Made by a program: the position numbers and the translations under genes
Shown here: positions 21,362-31,051 of the stretch, in pieces
How the letters are laid out: every line of letters begins with the position of its first letter
Position numbering within the stretch: position 1 is the stretch's first letter
Assembly (NCBI GenBank): GCA_026239495.1
Contig: CP110830.1
Span: forward strand, 372,001 to 436,000
Reading direction: 5' to 3'
Source of the DNA: Spiroplasma phoeniceum
GTDB lineage: Bacteria; Bacillota_I; Bacilli_A; Mycoplasmatales; Mycoplasmataceae
Length of the DNA stretch: 64,000 nt
Notes under the pieces: model-generated
Seen by the model: only the letters and a program-made list of their open reading frames with translations
What the model was told of the DNA's origin: nothing
Databases searched by the model: none

Positions 21362-22126
21362 TTATATTAATTTATTATCTTGTAAAATGGCAACTAATCC
21401 TTTAAAAAGTAAATCTTTATCATAGTGGTAATTAACTAATTTTTTAATGTAAAAAGCATTACCTCCTGTTAAAATTACTTGTGGTTTTATTGCTTCAGTT
21501 GCCAGTTGGTTAACAAAAGCAGTAATTGCTAATAAATGACCATTGACTAATCCAATATTGATTGCTTGTCTAGTATTTTTTCCTAAAGTCGCATTGTCAT
21601 AAGAAAAATCAAATTTTTGTAATAATTGTGCCCTTTCAAATAAAGCTTCTGCTGCTGTTTCTAAGCCTGGCATAATAATTGTTCCTAATAGAATTCCTTG
21701 TTTTAGTAATGAAATTGTTGTTGCTGTTCCCATATTAACTAAAATAACATCTTTTTTAGGAAATAAAACTAATGTTGCATATGAACCAACAATTAAATCA
21801 GCACCAAGATTGTGAAGATTAGGAATGTCTGTTTTTAATCACTCAGTAAACAAATTTTTTTTAACTTGATAAAAAGGAATTTTTAAATCTGCAGCTAATT
21901 GGTAAAATAAATCATCTCACATTGGCCGAACAGAAGATAAAGCTAATAATGTAATATCTGTTAAAACTAATTTTATTATACTTAAATCAGTTATTATTTT
22001 TTGCCGAAAATTCTTTTCATCAACTAATTCGCGACTAGACATTGTTAAAAAAACAATAATCTTTTTTTGAGAATTAAGAATTGCAAATTTAATTGCTGTA
22101 TTACCAATATCAACTAATAATTTCAT
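21362..22126 (-). CDS. coaX: Type III pantothenate kinase
   Basis: Phosphorylates pantothenate, the first step of coenzyme A synthesis. 254 residues, the usual CoaX size. ASKHA-fold motifs: MKLLVDIGNTAIKFAIL at the N-terminus (DxGNT phosphate loop), LHNLGADLIVGSYA (catalytic-Asp region), VNMGTATTISLL (second phosphate loop) and QVILTGGNAFYIKK near the C-terminus. Three in-frame TGA codons are Trp. The start codon overlaps the coaBC stop (TAATG), so the pair is translationally coupled. Together with coaBC it gives pantothenate to 4'-phosphopantetheine. The C-terminus lies 27 bp from the IS3-type remnant. Intact. Confidence 0.95.
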
Positions 22127-23292
22127 TACTGTGTTCGCTCCTTTATTAATTCACTAATTGCTGCTAAAATTTCTTTTGCAATAATAATTTTTTTTTGACT
22201 AGTAATTTGTTGATGACCTTTTTTTGTTAACAAAATGATTTCATTTTGATCAGTACCCGTAACATTAATTTGATTGATAATAATTAAATCTAAATTTTTT
22301 GCAATTAACTTTTGAAGAGCATAATCTAAATCAAAATTATTTTGAGCACTAAAACCAACTAAAATTTGGCGCTGTTTTAACTTACCTAATTCAGACAAGA
22401 CATCAACATTAGGAAGTAATGATACAGCAAGTTGAGGATTTTTTCGCTTACTAATTTTTCCTTTAATAGGAACCGCAACTTGATAATCATTTAAACCAGC
22501 ACAAGCAATAATAATGTCTTGTTCTTTATACGTTTTTAACATTGCTGTTAACATTTCATCATTTGTGTTTGCTTTAACATACTCATAATAAATTGGAAAA
22601 TCACAATCACCAACAATTGTTGTTAAGTAACAGTTTGTTCATGTTAATACAGTGTGCAATGCATTTCCCATTTTCCCGCTCGAACTATTTGTCAAATAAC
22701 GAATATCATCTAAATATGTTTTTGTTCGCCCAAAATTAAGCATAACTTTTTTATCTTTTCACAAGTTTTTTCAAACTAAAAATTGCTTTATTTCCTTTAG
22801 AACATCTTCTCATTCTCAGGCACGACCAATCCCAACCATATTGCAAGCAAGCATCCCTGAACGAGGTTCATAAATTTGATTCCCATCTGCTATTAATTGT
22901 GCTAAATTCCGTAAATTAGCTGGTGATAAATACATCTTGCTATTCATTGCAGGAAAAATCATTTTATAACTTTGCGTAGCACTATACACTAAACTCGCTA
23001 ACGTATTTGTAAAACCATGAGCAATATGAGCAATAAAGTTTTGTGTTGCTGGGTAAACAACAAATAAATCAGCTTGCTCAGCAATTGCAATATGTTCTGA
23101 TAAGTCTTTTTTATCATAATATTTTTTCATAAAAATTTCGGTTTTTGTTGTTGTTGGTCAATCCTTTAAAAATTTTAAAGCATCTTGTGTTAAAAGCAAT
23201 TCAACATCATGTTCTTTCTTCAATGTTTCATATAAGTGAAGGCCCTTATGAGCAGAAATGCCTCCCGTAATAACTAAAATAATTTTTGCCAT
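22126..23292 (-). CDS. coaBC: Phosphopantothenoylcysteine synthetase/decarboxylase
   Basis: A bifunctional enzyme of coenzyme A synthesis that joins cysteine to phosphopantothenate, then decarboxylates the product. 388 residues, a common length. The N-terminal flavin-dependent CoaC domain shows ITGGISAHKGLHLYETL, EHIAIAEQADLFVVYPATQN and FPAMNSKMY. The C-terminal CoaB domain shows LNFGRTKTYLDDIRYLTNS, then SSGKMG, and IIACAGLNDYQV (where CoaB usually has AAV-DY). The start follows GAGGTG. It lies directly upstream of coaX in one operon. Upstream is a 19-bp perfect palindrome (23324-23367). Intact despite the surrounding mobile DNA. Confidence 0.95.
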
Positions 23293-23323
23293 CTTAACAC
23301 CTCACTCATTTTTATAATTATAT

Positions 23324-23367
23324 AATTAAAAATCGATATATTAACATAAATATATCGATTTTTAATT
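23324..23367. promoter_or_regulatory. Perfect 19-bp palindrome upstream of coaBC
   Basis: AATTAAAAATCGATATATT, a 6-base spacer, then its exact reverse complement, ending 32 bp upstream of the coaBC start. As DNA it could be an operator. As RNA it forms a stable hairpin followed by only short T-runs, so it may instead terminate transcription arriving from the phage side. Confidence 0.5.
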
Positions 23368-23488
23368 ATTACCTTGTTGTTTTCTTTGCAAAAAGGTCGC
23401 ATGGAAAAAGAAGGATTTAAAGAAAATATATAGAAATTGAATAAAAATAATAAATTAAACCATTTACTAAAATAGTTTTTTTATTTTG
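23368..23488. other. Intergenic region, no gene seen
   Basis: Upstream region of coaBC as far as the inverted phage remnant. I see only short frames and A/T runs. Confidence 0.4.
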
Positions 23489-23509
23489 TGTCCTGTAAGA
23501 TGAAACGGC
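23489..23509. repeat. Phage-module boundary motif, inverted and degraded
   Basis: Reads GTCCTGTAAGATGAAACGGC on the plus strand, the reverse complement of the boundary motif with a few changes. It marks the edge of the inverted phage remnant P5. Confidence 0.55.
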
Positions 23510-23568
23510 AAAAAACAATTCTTGTGAGATTGTTTTTTTATTTTTATATTAAAAAACATAAATTTATT

Positions 23569-23707
23569 TGCATTATTCATCGGATAGTATCTTTAAATTT
23601 AGAATTTTTATCATAAAAACATATATTATTCTGTTTTCCCTACACAAAATAAACGATGTTTTTATAAATTTACTTTTAAATAAAGGTATTATCCGATGAA
23701 TAATGCA
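23569..23707. repeat. Phage-module long inverted repeat (P5, inverted)
   Basis: TGCATTATTCATCGGATAG at one end and TATCCGATGAATAATGCA at the other. Confidence 0.75.
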
Positions 23708-23741
23708 ACCCCTAAAATTTAATATTTTTTGATGCTTAAAG

Positions 23742-23969
23742 ATGGATAACCCATCTAGGGTACGAAGTCTTAAAGAAAGTGTGAAAGCGACTGGATTTAT
23801 TCTCCTATTTATTTCTTTAATTTTCGGCAAGATTAATCACTTGCGAAATGTTAGAGCACGTGTTTTTGCTTGTTTTTATAAAAAGAGTCATGTTAAACCA
23901 AAAAAAACAATATTGGACACTAAAAAAACAAGAGGGTTGGAACTCCAAAAGGTTATTTTCTTTATATAA
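23742..23969 (+). CDS. Small basic membrane protein of phage module (P5)
   Basis: 75 residues: MDNPSRVRSLKESVKATGF, a hydrophobic helix ILLFISLIFGKI at about residues 20-31, then KNHLRNVRARVF-like and Lys-rich sequence ending KVIFFI. The tail may be in the wrong frame, since an alternative frame (VFIKRVMLNQKKQYWTLKKQ) is also open and is the one conserved in P1. It lies in an inverted phage remnant, so expression is doubtful. The counterparts in P1-P3 are disrupted. Confidence 0.35.
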   Translation: MDNPSRVRSLKESVKATGFILLFISLIFGKINHLRNVRARVFACFYKKSHVKPKKTILDTKKTRGLELQKVIFFI

Positions 23970-24209
23970 AGTTGTCTAGGGGTGGATGAATCGTAAATAA
24001 CTGGGTAAATTTGTTTTACTTCCGTTGGGTAATAAACTCTGTTTAAATATAGAATTTTAGTATCGCCATCACTCACCCACAAAGTGAAGTGGATGCCAAA
24101 TTAAGCTAATTAAATCAAAATACAAATATTCTTACTAAATATCAAAATATTAACCGACAAAGGAATTTTCTGTTTATTTAAAAAAATAAAAAGAAAGGAA
24201 TAAAATATT
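23970..24209. other. Decayed phage leader with relic of GC-rich hairpin
   Basis: Aligns in reverse to the region between the small membrane protein and the first gene of P2 and P3. The hairpin equivalent near 24064-24100 (GCCATCACTCACCCAC ... AAGTGAAGTGG) has lost most of its pairing. Confidence 0.5.
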
Positions 24210-24231
24210 ATGCAAGAATATAAAATTAAAT

Positions 24232-25301
24232 AGACTTCTTGCGATACCTGGTTTTATTATTAAAATATTATTATAAAATATAATTTATGAGGATATTAAA
24301 TTATGAAATTTGATGAATTTAAAAATATTAATGATAAAGAATGATTAAGATTAACAGGAATAAAACAAGATATTTTTAATAAAATGTTAAATATTTTACA
24401 AGTAGCTGAAATAGAAAAATTTAAAAAAGGCGGCAAAGCTAATAAATTATCACTAGAAAATCGATTATTGATGACTTTATCGTATTGACGAGAATATCGA
24501 ACTTATTTTCATCTTGTAAAAAATTTCGGAATTAGTGAAGCTAATTGTTATCGCAATATCAAGTGAATTGAAGATATTTTAATTAAACACCCTGATTTTC
24601 AGCAAGTTGCTGGTAAAAAAGTACTAATAAACGATTATTTTAATGATAAAACTATTATTATTGATGCTACCGAAACCCCAATCCAACGCCCAAAAAAAGA
24701 CAAAAACAATCTTATTCTGGTAAAAAGAAAAAACACACTATTAAAACACAAGTAATTATCGAACAAGAAACCAAAAAAATTATTGCAACAAGTTTTTCGC
24801 TTGGAAAAAAACATGATTATGCTTTATTTAAAGAATCAAAAATCGCAATTTTAAAAAATACCAAATTAATAGTTGATAGTGGTTATCAAGGAATACAAAA
24901 AATTCATAATAATGTTATAATGCCCACAAAGAAAACTAAGAAAAAACATTTAAATAAAGAACAAAAACAACATAATAGACTAGTTTCAAAAATAAGAATT
25001 ATTATTGAAAATATTTTTGCTATTCTTAAAAAATTTAAAATTATTACAGAAAAATATAGAAATCGTAGAAAACGATTTAGTTTAAGATTTAATTTAATTG
25101 CTTCAATTTATAATTTACAATTATTATAGTTATCATAAAAGATTTATTTAAAATTAACAAATTTGAATAATAAAATAATTTTTCGTTGTGACAAAATATT
25201 AAATTTTTAAATAAAAGACATAATTAATTAAAATTATAATTTTATATTAACCCCTTTTTACAAATATTTGAAATTATTTTAATGGGTTATGCAAGAAGTC
25301 T
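24232..25301 (+). mobile_element. IS5-family element, subtype A
   Basis: 1,070 bp with both ends intact and AAT duplicated, inserted in the IS30-type transposase gene. Confidence 0.93.
24303..25129 (+). CDS. IS5-family transposase (two frames, -1 frameshift)
   Basis: Frame 1 starts MKFDEFKNINDKEWLRLTGI behind GAGGATA, includes the helix-turn-helix part (NKLSLENRLLMTLSYWREYR) and first catalytic Asp (IIIDATETPIQRP), and stops soon after. Frame 2, one base back, carries SYSGKKKKHTIKTQVIIEQE, LIVDSGYQGIQ (second Asp) and RIIIENIFAILKKF (Glu). The overlap has the slippery run CCAAAAAAAG at 24690-24699. A -1 shift joins them into 275 residues, typical of IS5-family transposases with a D-D-E domain. 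No nonsense change is seen, but two Gly/Ala to Val changes distinguish this copy. Confidence 0.8.
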
Positions 25302-25837
25302 AATATACAAGATTATAATCCATATCAAGCACAAAAAGATTGTAAACAAAAACGTAAAAAATGCATTAAAAAACTACATAAATTTACAAAAGAGCAGTTA
25401 GATTTTATTAAAATAAGATTTAATAAATACCACGATACACCTGAACAATTAATTTATCGTTATTTCTTGGAGTTTGGTGTTAAATTTCCTGCTTGTGTTA
25501 AAACATTGTATAAATGAATTCGCTTAGGTGAATTTGGATTAAAAAAAGAAAATTTAATCCATCGTGGTAAAAAATACAAAACAAAAGGAAAACCTGATAA
25601 TCGTGGTAAATTAACTAACTTTAAATCAATTTGAGATATTGAAAATAAATTTTCTAATGTTGGATGATTTGAAATGGATACTGTTGTAGGAAAAGACCAT
25701 CAATCTAGTAATTTAGTTTTAGTAGAACAATCAAGTAAAAATTATTTTGTAATGAAATTAAAAAATAATACTGCTAATGAAGTTTTAGAAAAATTTAAAG
25801 ATATTGTTAAAAATAATAATTTAATTAGGAAAATTAA

Positions 25838-25988
25838 GGTAGTAAGAAAAGGGTTGAGGTTTTGGTATAAAAAGTATTTTTTTAATGTTATTGATGAATT
25901 TAAAACACTAATAAATCAGGATTTTTAAAAATTTATCCAATTATTTTATTTATATTTTTTATAAAACCTCAACTTTTGTAATGCTATC
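25838..25988. mobile_element. 151-bp MITE, copy 1
   Basis: Bounded by AAAATTAA direct repeats (25830-25837 and 25989-25996). The ends GGTAGTAAGAAAAGG and, inverted, GATAGCATTACAAAAG share an imperfect inverted repeat extending through GTTGAGGTTTT. It codes for no transposase. Identical, base for base as far as I can read, to 53032-53182. Confidence 0.85.
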
Positions 25989-26276
25989 AAAATTAAAGGA
26001 ATAATAACTGATAGAGGAAAATAATTTAGTAAATGAAAAGAAATGGAAATATTTGCTGAAACACAAATTTATTTTTGTGACCCCGGTAAACCACAACAAA
26101 AACCATTAATTGAGTATATGAACGATTAATTTAGATATTTACTTTCTAAGGGAACTGATTTTAATAATATTAGTCAAAAAATGATAGACTGAGTAGTTAA
26201 TGTTATAAATGATAAACTCCGACCATGTTTAAATTGACTAAGTGCAGAGACAATGTTTTTACAAAATTTTAAATAA

Positions 26277-26423
26277 ATTTATTAGTTAAAATTTAATAAA
26301 TTATTTTTAGTGTGCTTAAATATGAATAAAATAAGATAAAATTACAAAAATTTAATTTTTTCTGAAAAAGTTGTTGCAATTTATTAAAAATATTTTATTA
26401 TTAACTTAACAAGATATAAATTT
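26277..26423. other. IS30-side intergenic region
   Basis: A/T-rich sequence between the IS30-type gene and the degraded boundary motif at 26424-26446 (GCCGTTTATATC then TCCACAGCGCC), which resembles the phage boundary motif. No gene seen. Confidence 0.4.
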
Positions 26424-26446
26424 GCCGTTTATATCTCCACAGCGCC

Positions 26447-27023
26447 TTTTAATATAGCGATAGACTACTCATTTGTTAACTTTGATATTTTTATATTTTT
26501 CTAACAAAATCGTAATCATTGGGTACCAATAAACACCTTTAAATTTATTAAATATTTTAAGTATTATTTCTGCTAAAAAAAAATTATAGTTTTTATACAT
26601 AGGTTTTCCTTGTTTAATCCATAAGTAATAACCTTGTCTAGTAATACCTAATTTTCTATATAGAAAATCAACAGAATAATCTGCTGATAATTTATTTACT
26701 GCGAGGAACTTTTCTTTAATAGTATTAGCCTCATACTTTTTTAATGCAAAATGTAATTTATCAACCTCTTATAATTCAGAACGTGACATTTTTTTGACAT
26801 CATTTGAGTCAATTGTTAAAATACTAATTCTTCTTTTTGTCTTTTTTTTACTTTGAGATCCACGACCTCATTATAGGTTATCAAAATTGTTTTGTGCCTC
26901 TAGACGTCATCTATGTATGGTAGATTTGGCTATGTTATATTTTTGAACTGTTAGTTTAATGCCATTTAACTCAGCAAATGTTAAAATTTCTAGTTTTTCA
27001 TTTTTGTTTCATTGTTTTGCCAT
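26447..27023 (-). pseudogene. IS3-family (second type) transposase, N-terminal half
   Basis: Starts MAKQWNKNEKLEILTFAELN with a helix-turn-helix (KLTVQKYNIAKSTIHRWRLE), then SQSKKKTKRR, TAA near 26769, and the OrfB start (EANTIKEKFLAVNKLSADYS; LYRKLGITRQGYYLWI) to VVYRYIKRR, where it ends. A further TAA interrupts after FDNL. The left inverted repeat lies at about 27070-27091. Its missing C-terminal half is at 20716-21335 in the other orientation. Confidence 0.8.
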
Positions 27024-27091
27024 AAGAAAAGAACATCCTTTCAATAAAATTATATAACAGAAAATGTTTGTCTCTTTTTTCTGTCAATTTT

Positions 27092-27662
27092 ATTTTAGAT
27101 GTTCAAAGTCCTATTTTTTATATTTTTTGAGATATTTTATAGGAATTTTAAAAGTAATTTAGGTATTTAATACATTTATCTGTGTTCGTTGCTTTATTTT
27201 ATTAAAAAATAAAGATTACCTAACATGTTTAATTTTCTTATTTTGATTTACTTATTTGTTTACTTAAGACATTTTTAATAATAACATACATTTTTGAAAT
27301 TACAAGATTTTAAAAGTAATTTTTTTGTTTTAGACAAATAAAAAAATTAATTGAAGAAAAATAAACAGCCTATAAGAAACTTCAATTAATTTTTAAAAAC
27401 GTATGAAAAACAAACTTTAAGATTATTTTAGATTTAAATATTGTCACAAAATATAAATTTAGCACAAAAGGAAAGGCTAGAATAATTTAAGAAAGATACA
27501 AATGTAACAATATTTATTTTTCATACATAAACATCATAAACTATATTTTTCTAATAATCAATTAATTTTGTAAAAAATACGATAAAAATAATGTAATTTT
27601 TTAATCAGTTTTAGGAATATATTAAAAAGTGATATAATATTTCAGGAAGTGGGGTGGTTATT
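27092..27662. other. Intergenic region before truB
   Basis: About 570 bp. Near 27130-27165 there is a decayed trace of the IS5-B left end (TATTTTATAGGAATTTTAAAA). Otherwise no gene. A TATAAT box at 27634-27639 followed by AGGAAGTGGGGTGG marks the probable truB promoter and ribosome site. Confidence 0.5.
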
Positions 27663-28574
27663 ATGCATGACGGTATTTTTTTAATCAATAAACCAACAAG
27701 AAAAACAAGTAATCAGGTTATTCAAGAAATTAAACAAAAATTGCAAATAAATAAAATTGGTCACGCAGGAACATTAGATCCACTAGCAACAGGATTGTTA
27801 GTTGTTTTAGTTAATAATGCTACGAAAATGAGTGAATATTTGCTAACAGCAGATAAAGCGTATGATGTTGAAATGCGATTATTTGTTGAGACAGATACTG
27901 GTGATATTACTGGGAATGTGCTTAATGAAACAGCGCCATTTAAGATTCAAAAGAAAATATTAAAAAAAATCTTTAATGAATTTAATGGATTTATTTATGA
28001 GCAATATCCGCCAAAATATTCTGCTATTAAAGTTAATGGTAAAAAACTTTACGAGTATGCACGCCAAGATAAAGAAGTAAAAATTAAACCACGAACTGTT
28101 ACAATTAAGGCAATTAAATTAAAAAAATATGATGTACATAATCATACAATTAAATTTAGTGTGTTATGTACTAAAGGAACATATATTAGAAGTTTAGTAC
28201 ATGATATTGCGGCAAAATTAAATACTATTGCTACTGTTACAGCTTTATGCCGTACGCAATCAGGAAATTTTATGCTATCTAAAGCAATTAACCCTGAAGC
28301 AGTAAATTTTAATGAGTTAATATCGATGTATAATGCTTTATTTATTAATAATCAACAATTATTACTTTATCATCATGATGAAGAAATTAGGCAAGGAAAA
28401 CCTATTGTTATTATTAATCATACTGACCCAATTATTTTTATTATTGATAAAAATAAAAATGTTTTAGCAATTTATAAACATATTGGAAAACATGTTTATG
28501 CTTGCCAACGTGGACTATGAGGATATATTGAACCTAAAAACCAAGATGACAGAGAGAAGGATGATCATTATTAA
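27663..28574 (+). CDS. truB: tRNA pseudouridine(55) synthase
   Basis: Makes pseudouridine 55 in the T loop of tRNAs. 303 residues, normal for TruB. The N-terminal motif GIFLINKPTRKTSN is followed by KIGHAGTLDPLATGLLVV, which holds the catalytic Asp (LDP). Further family segments are YDVEMRLFVETDTGD, YEQYPPKYSAIKVNGKKLYE, and CTKGTYIRSLVHDIAAKL. I start at ATG 27663 behind GGAAGTGGGG rather than the GTG three codons earlier. A TGA-encoded Trp near the C-terminus lies in RGLWGYIEP. It ends by overlapping the ribF start (TAATG), the common truB-ribF arrangement. Intact. Confidence 0.96.
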
Positions 28575-29461
28575 TGAAAAATTTAGTATGAAATAAGCCC
28601 AGTGATAAGAAACCAAAAGTTGCTTGCTTAGGTTTGTTTGATGGTTTTCATCAAGGTCATTTAAAATTAATTACACGTTTAATGGAGATTAAAAAACAGT
28701 ATAACCTTGCAATATTATTTTTTACTATGTCACAAAGTGTTGGTGATTTTTTACAACAAACAAATACAAAAATAGTAGATAATCATTCAAAACAACAAAT
28801 TGTTGAAAAATTAGGATTTGATTATTATTTAGAAGTGCCGCTTAGTACTACATTTATAAATTTATCTGCACAACAATTTTTAACAATTTTAAAAAAAAAA
28901 TTTAATGTTACAAAAATTGTAATTGGCTCTGATTTTCGGTTTGGAAAAAATCGTGAAGGGGATTTTAATGATATTATTACTTTTTTTGGTCAAGAAAATG
29001 TTTATTTAATTACTCGCCAAGATAATTTGTTTTCTTCAACAACAATTCGAAATTTTTTATTAAAATATGATTTAGTGTCAGCAAATAAATTATTGTATGA
29101 AGATTATAATTTACGCGGAGAAGTAAAACCAGGAAAACAATTAGGACGAACAATTAATTTTCCAACGGCAAATATTTATTTGCCACAAAAAGTAATTTTA
29201 CCCCATAGTGTTTATATAACAGAAACATTAGCACAAGGCAAACTTTATCCTTCAATGACATCTTATCGGTTATTTGAAGGGAAAGAAGTTGCTGAAACAT
29301 ATTTGCTAAATGTTAATTTTGATTTATATGGTCAGGAAATCATTGTTTATTTTAAAAAATATCTTCGAGAAAATATTAAAATTAATAATTTAGCAGAATT
29401 AGTTACGCTTTTAGAACAAGATTTAGTTAATACCCTTGCTTTTTTTTCTAAAAAAGCATAA
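28574..29461 (+). CDS. ribF: Riboflavin kinase / FAD synthetase
   Basis: Converts riboflavin to FMN and FMN to FAD. 295 residues, normal for bifunctional RibF. The N-terminal adenylyltransferase domain shows GLFDGFHQGHLKLI (nucleotide-binding HxGH type), VIGSDFRFGKNREGDF and STTIRNFL. The C-terminal flavokinase domain shows GEVKPGKQLGRTINFPTANI. The start overlaps the truB stop by one base. After the stop, an imperfect hairpin (GGTTGTTAT/ATAACC) precedes rpsO. Intact; Spiroplasma, with few biosynthetic genes, depends on this step for flavins. Confidence 0.95.
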
Positions 29462-29557
29462 TATTAATAAGGTTGTTATTTCGTTGATTTAAGATAACCC
29501 TTTCTTAAATTCTTTGTTTTAACATAATAAGCCACTAAATGAAGGGAGAAAACAGTA

Positions 29558-29824
29558 ATGGTTTCAAAAGAAAAAAAAGCAGAATTAGTCACAAAGTTTG
29601 GTCAAAATGCCAAAGATACTGGTTCAACAAAAGTTCAAATTGCAATCTTAACAGAAGATATTAATAATTTAACCGAACACTTAAAAATACATCGAAAAGA
29701 TATTGTATCAAGAAGAAGTTTATTGCAAAAAGTAGCACAAAGAAAACACTTGCTTGCATATTTAACCAAAACTGATTTTAATGAATATAAAGCAATCATT
29801 GAAACATTAGGAATTAGAAAATAA
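29558..29824 (+). CDS. rpsO: 30S ribosomal protein S15
   Basis: 88 residues, the standard S15 length; binds the central domain of 16S rRNA. Recognised by GSTKVQIAILTEDINNLTEH, LKIHRKDIVSRRSLLQKVAQ and RKHLLAYLTKTD. The ribosome site is AAGGGAG. Located after truB-ribF, a common bacterial order. Followed by a terminator hairpin (29828-29850). Intact. Confidence 0.97.
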   Translation: MVSKEKKAELVTKFGQNAKDTGSTKVQIAILTEDINNLTEHLKIHRKDIVSRRSLLQKVAQRKHLLAYLTKTDFNEYKAIIETLGIRK

Positions 29825-29827
29825 AGT

Positions 29828-29850
29828 TTAAGGTTTTTAACCTTTTTTAA
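29828..29850 (+). terminator. rpsO terminator
   Basis: AAGGTT, two-base loop region, AACCTT followed by a T-run. Confidence 0.75.
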
Positions 29851-31051
29851 AATTTTAATATGGAGTTTAATTAAATAAATTAATAATTTATTTAATTGCA
29901 ACAATTACTATTATTTTAGTTAATAAATTTGTTATTGTTATTGTGCATTTAATTTACATTTAAAAAAAATTATTTTACTTAATGTGTATACTGTAAAAAT
30001 AAATCATAAAAAATTAATGAAATTATAACAAATTAAAAATAAAAATCAATAATTACAAAAAATAACTAAATAAAAATATTATTTTTGCACAGTTTCAAAT
30101 AACTGAGAATTATTTTTTTAATTTAAAATGCTTTTTAATTCAAATTTAATTGGAGGCATTTTTAATTTTAAAACCCTTCTATAATTATTATGCTCAACAA
30201 TATAATTATCTACCATATTTTTTGGCTCATTAAAATTTTTGTATTTTGTTATATTTTTATTTTCTGTTTTTAAAATTGAAAACCAATTTTCAATAAGTGA
30301 ATTATCTAAACAATTTCCACGTCGATACATACTTATAGTTATTCCATAATCTCTTAATAAATCAAAATATGAATGTGAAGTAAAATGAATGCTTTGATCA
30401 GAATTAATTATTAATTGACCAGGTTTAATTTTTCGATTAATTAAGCTTTGTTTTAAACAATTAATTACTCAATTTACTGTTAGCCTTACTGTTAGTGATT
30501 ACCCAACAATTGCATTACTAAATAAGTCTTTAATAGCAAATAAATATACTGATTCTGAATATATTTTAATTATTGTAACATCAATTGATCATTTTTGATT
30601 CATTTGATTAGAATGAAAATTACTTTTAAGTAAATAGGGGTGTTTTTTATGTTCATATAACATATTATTAAAATGTTTAATTCGTTTTTTATGTTTAATT
30701 CTAACTTCAGAACATATTTATAATATCTTCATATAACGATATACATTACTTGCTGATATTTTTATTTTTTGTTCTTCCAAATCAATTTTTATTTGTCGAT
30801 GACCTTTATTTTTATTGTTTTTTTAAATTATTTTAATTATTTCTAATATATTGTAATCAATTTTTCATTCATATTTTTCATGAATATTTTTATATTTATT
30901 TCATGTATCATATGAAATGCATAATATTTTTAAAAATCATCTTAATGGTAAGATTGAGTTGTTATTTAATTCGTTTTTAATAAAATCAATTTTTTTTAAT
31001 ATTCATCTTTGTTTTTGTTTTTGGAAGAGATTCAAGCTTTTTTAAAATATT

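Larger units (their letters stand above)
24210..26276 (+). pseudogene. IS30-family transposase, disrupted three ways
   Basis: Starts MQEYKIK behind AAAGGAA. IS5-A (24232-25301) interrupts after codon 7. It resumes as YIQDYNPYQAQKDCKQKRKK with a helix-turn-helix region, then WFEMDTVVGKDHQ (first catalytic Asp). The 151-bp MITE (25838-25988) follows, then IKGIITDRGK (second Asp) with TAA at 26022-26024 where GAA is expected, and later FCDPGKPQQKPLIEYMND (Glu region), another TAA, and the end at FLQNFK. The D-D-E layout and the W-x-MDTV-G motif are typical of IS30 transposases. It follows a phage-module leader, as the MQEYK genes of P2 and P3 do. Confidence 0.8.

Noticed and set aside
27118-27165. 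Independent repeat near truB
   Set aside because: It matches the left end of IS5-B in degraded form, so it needs no separate explanation.
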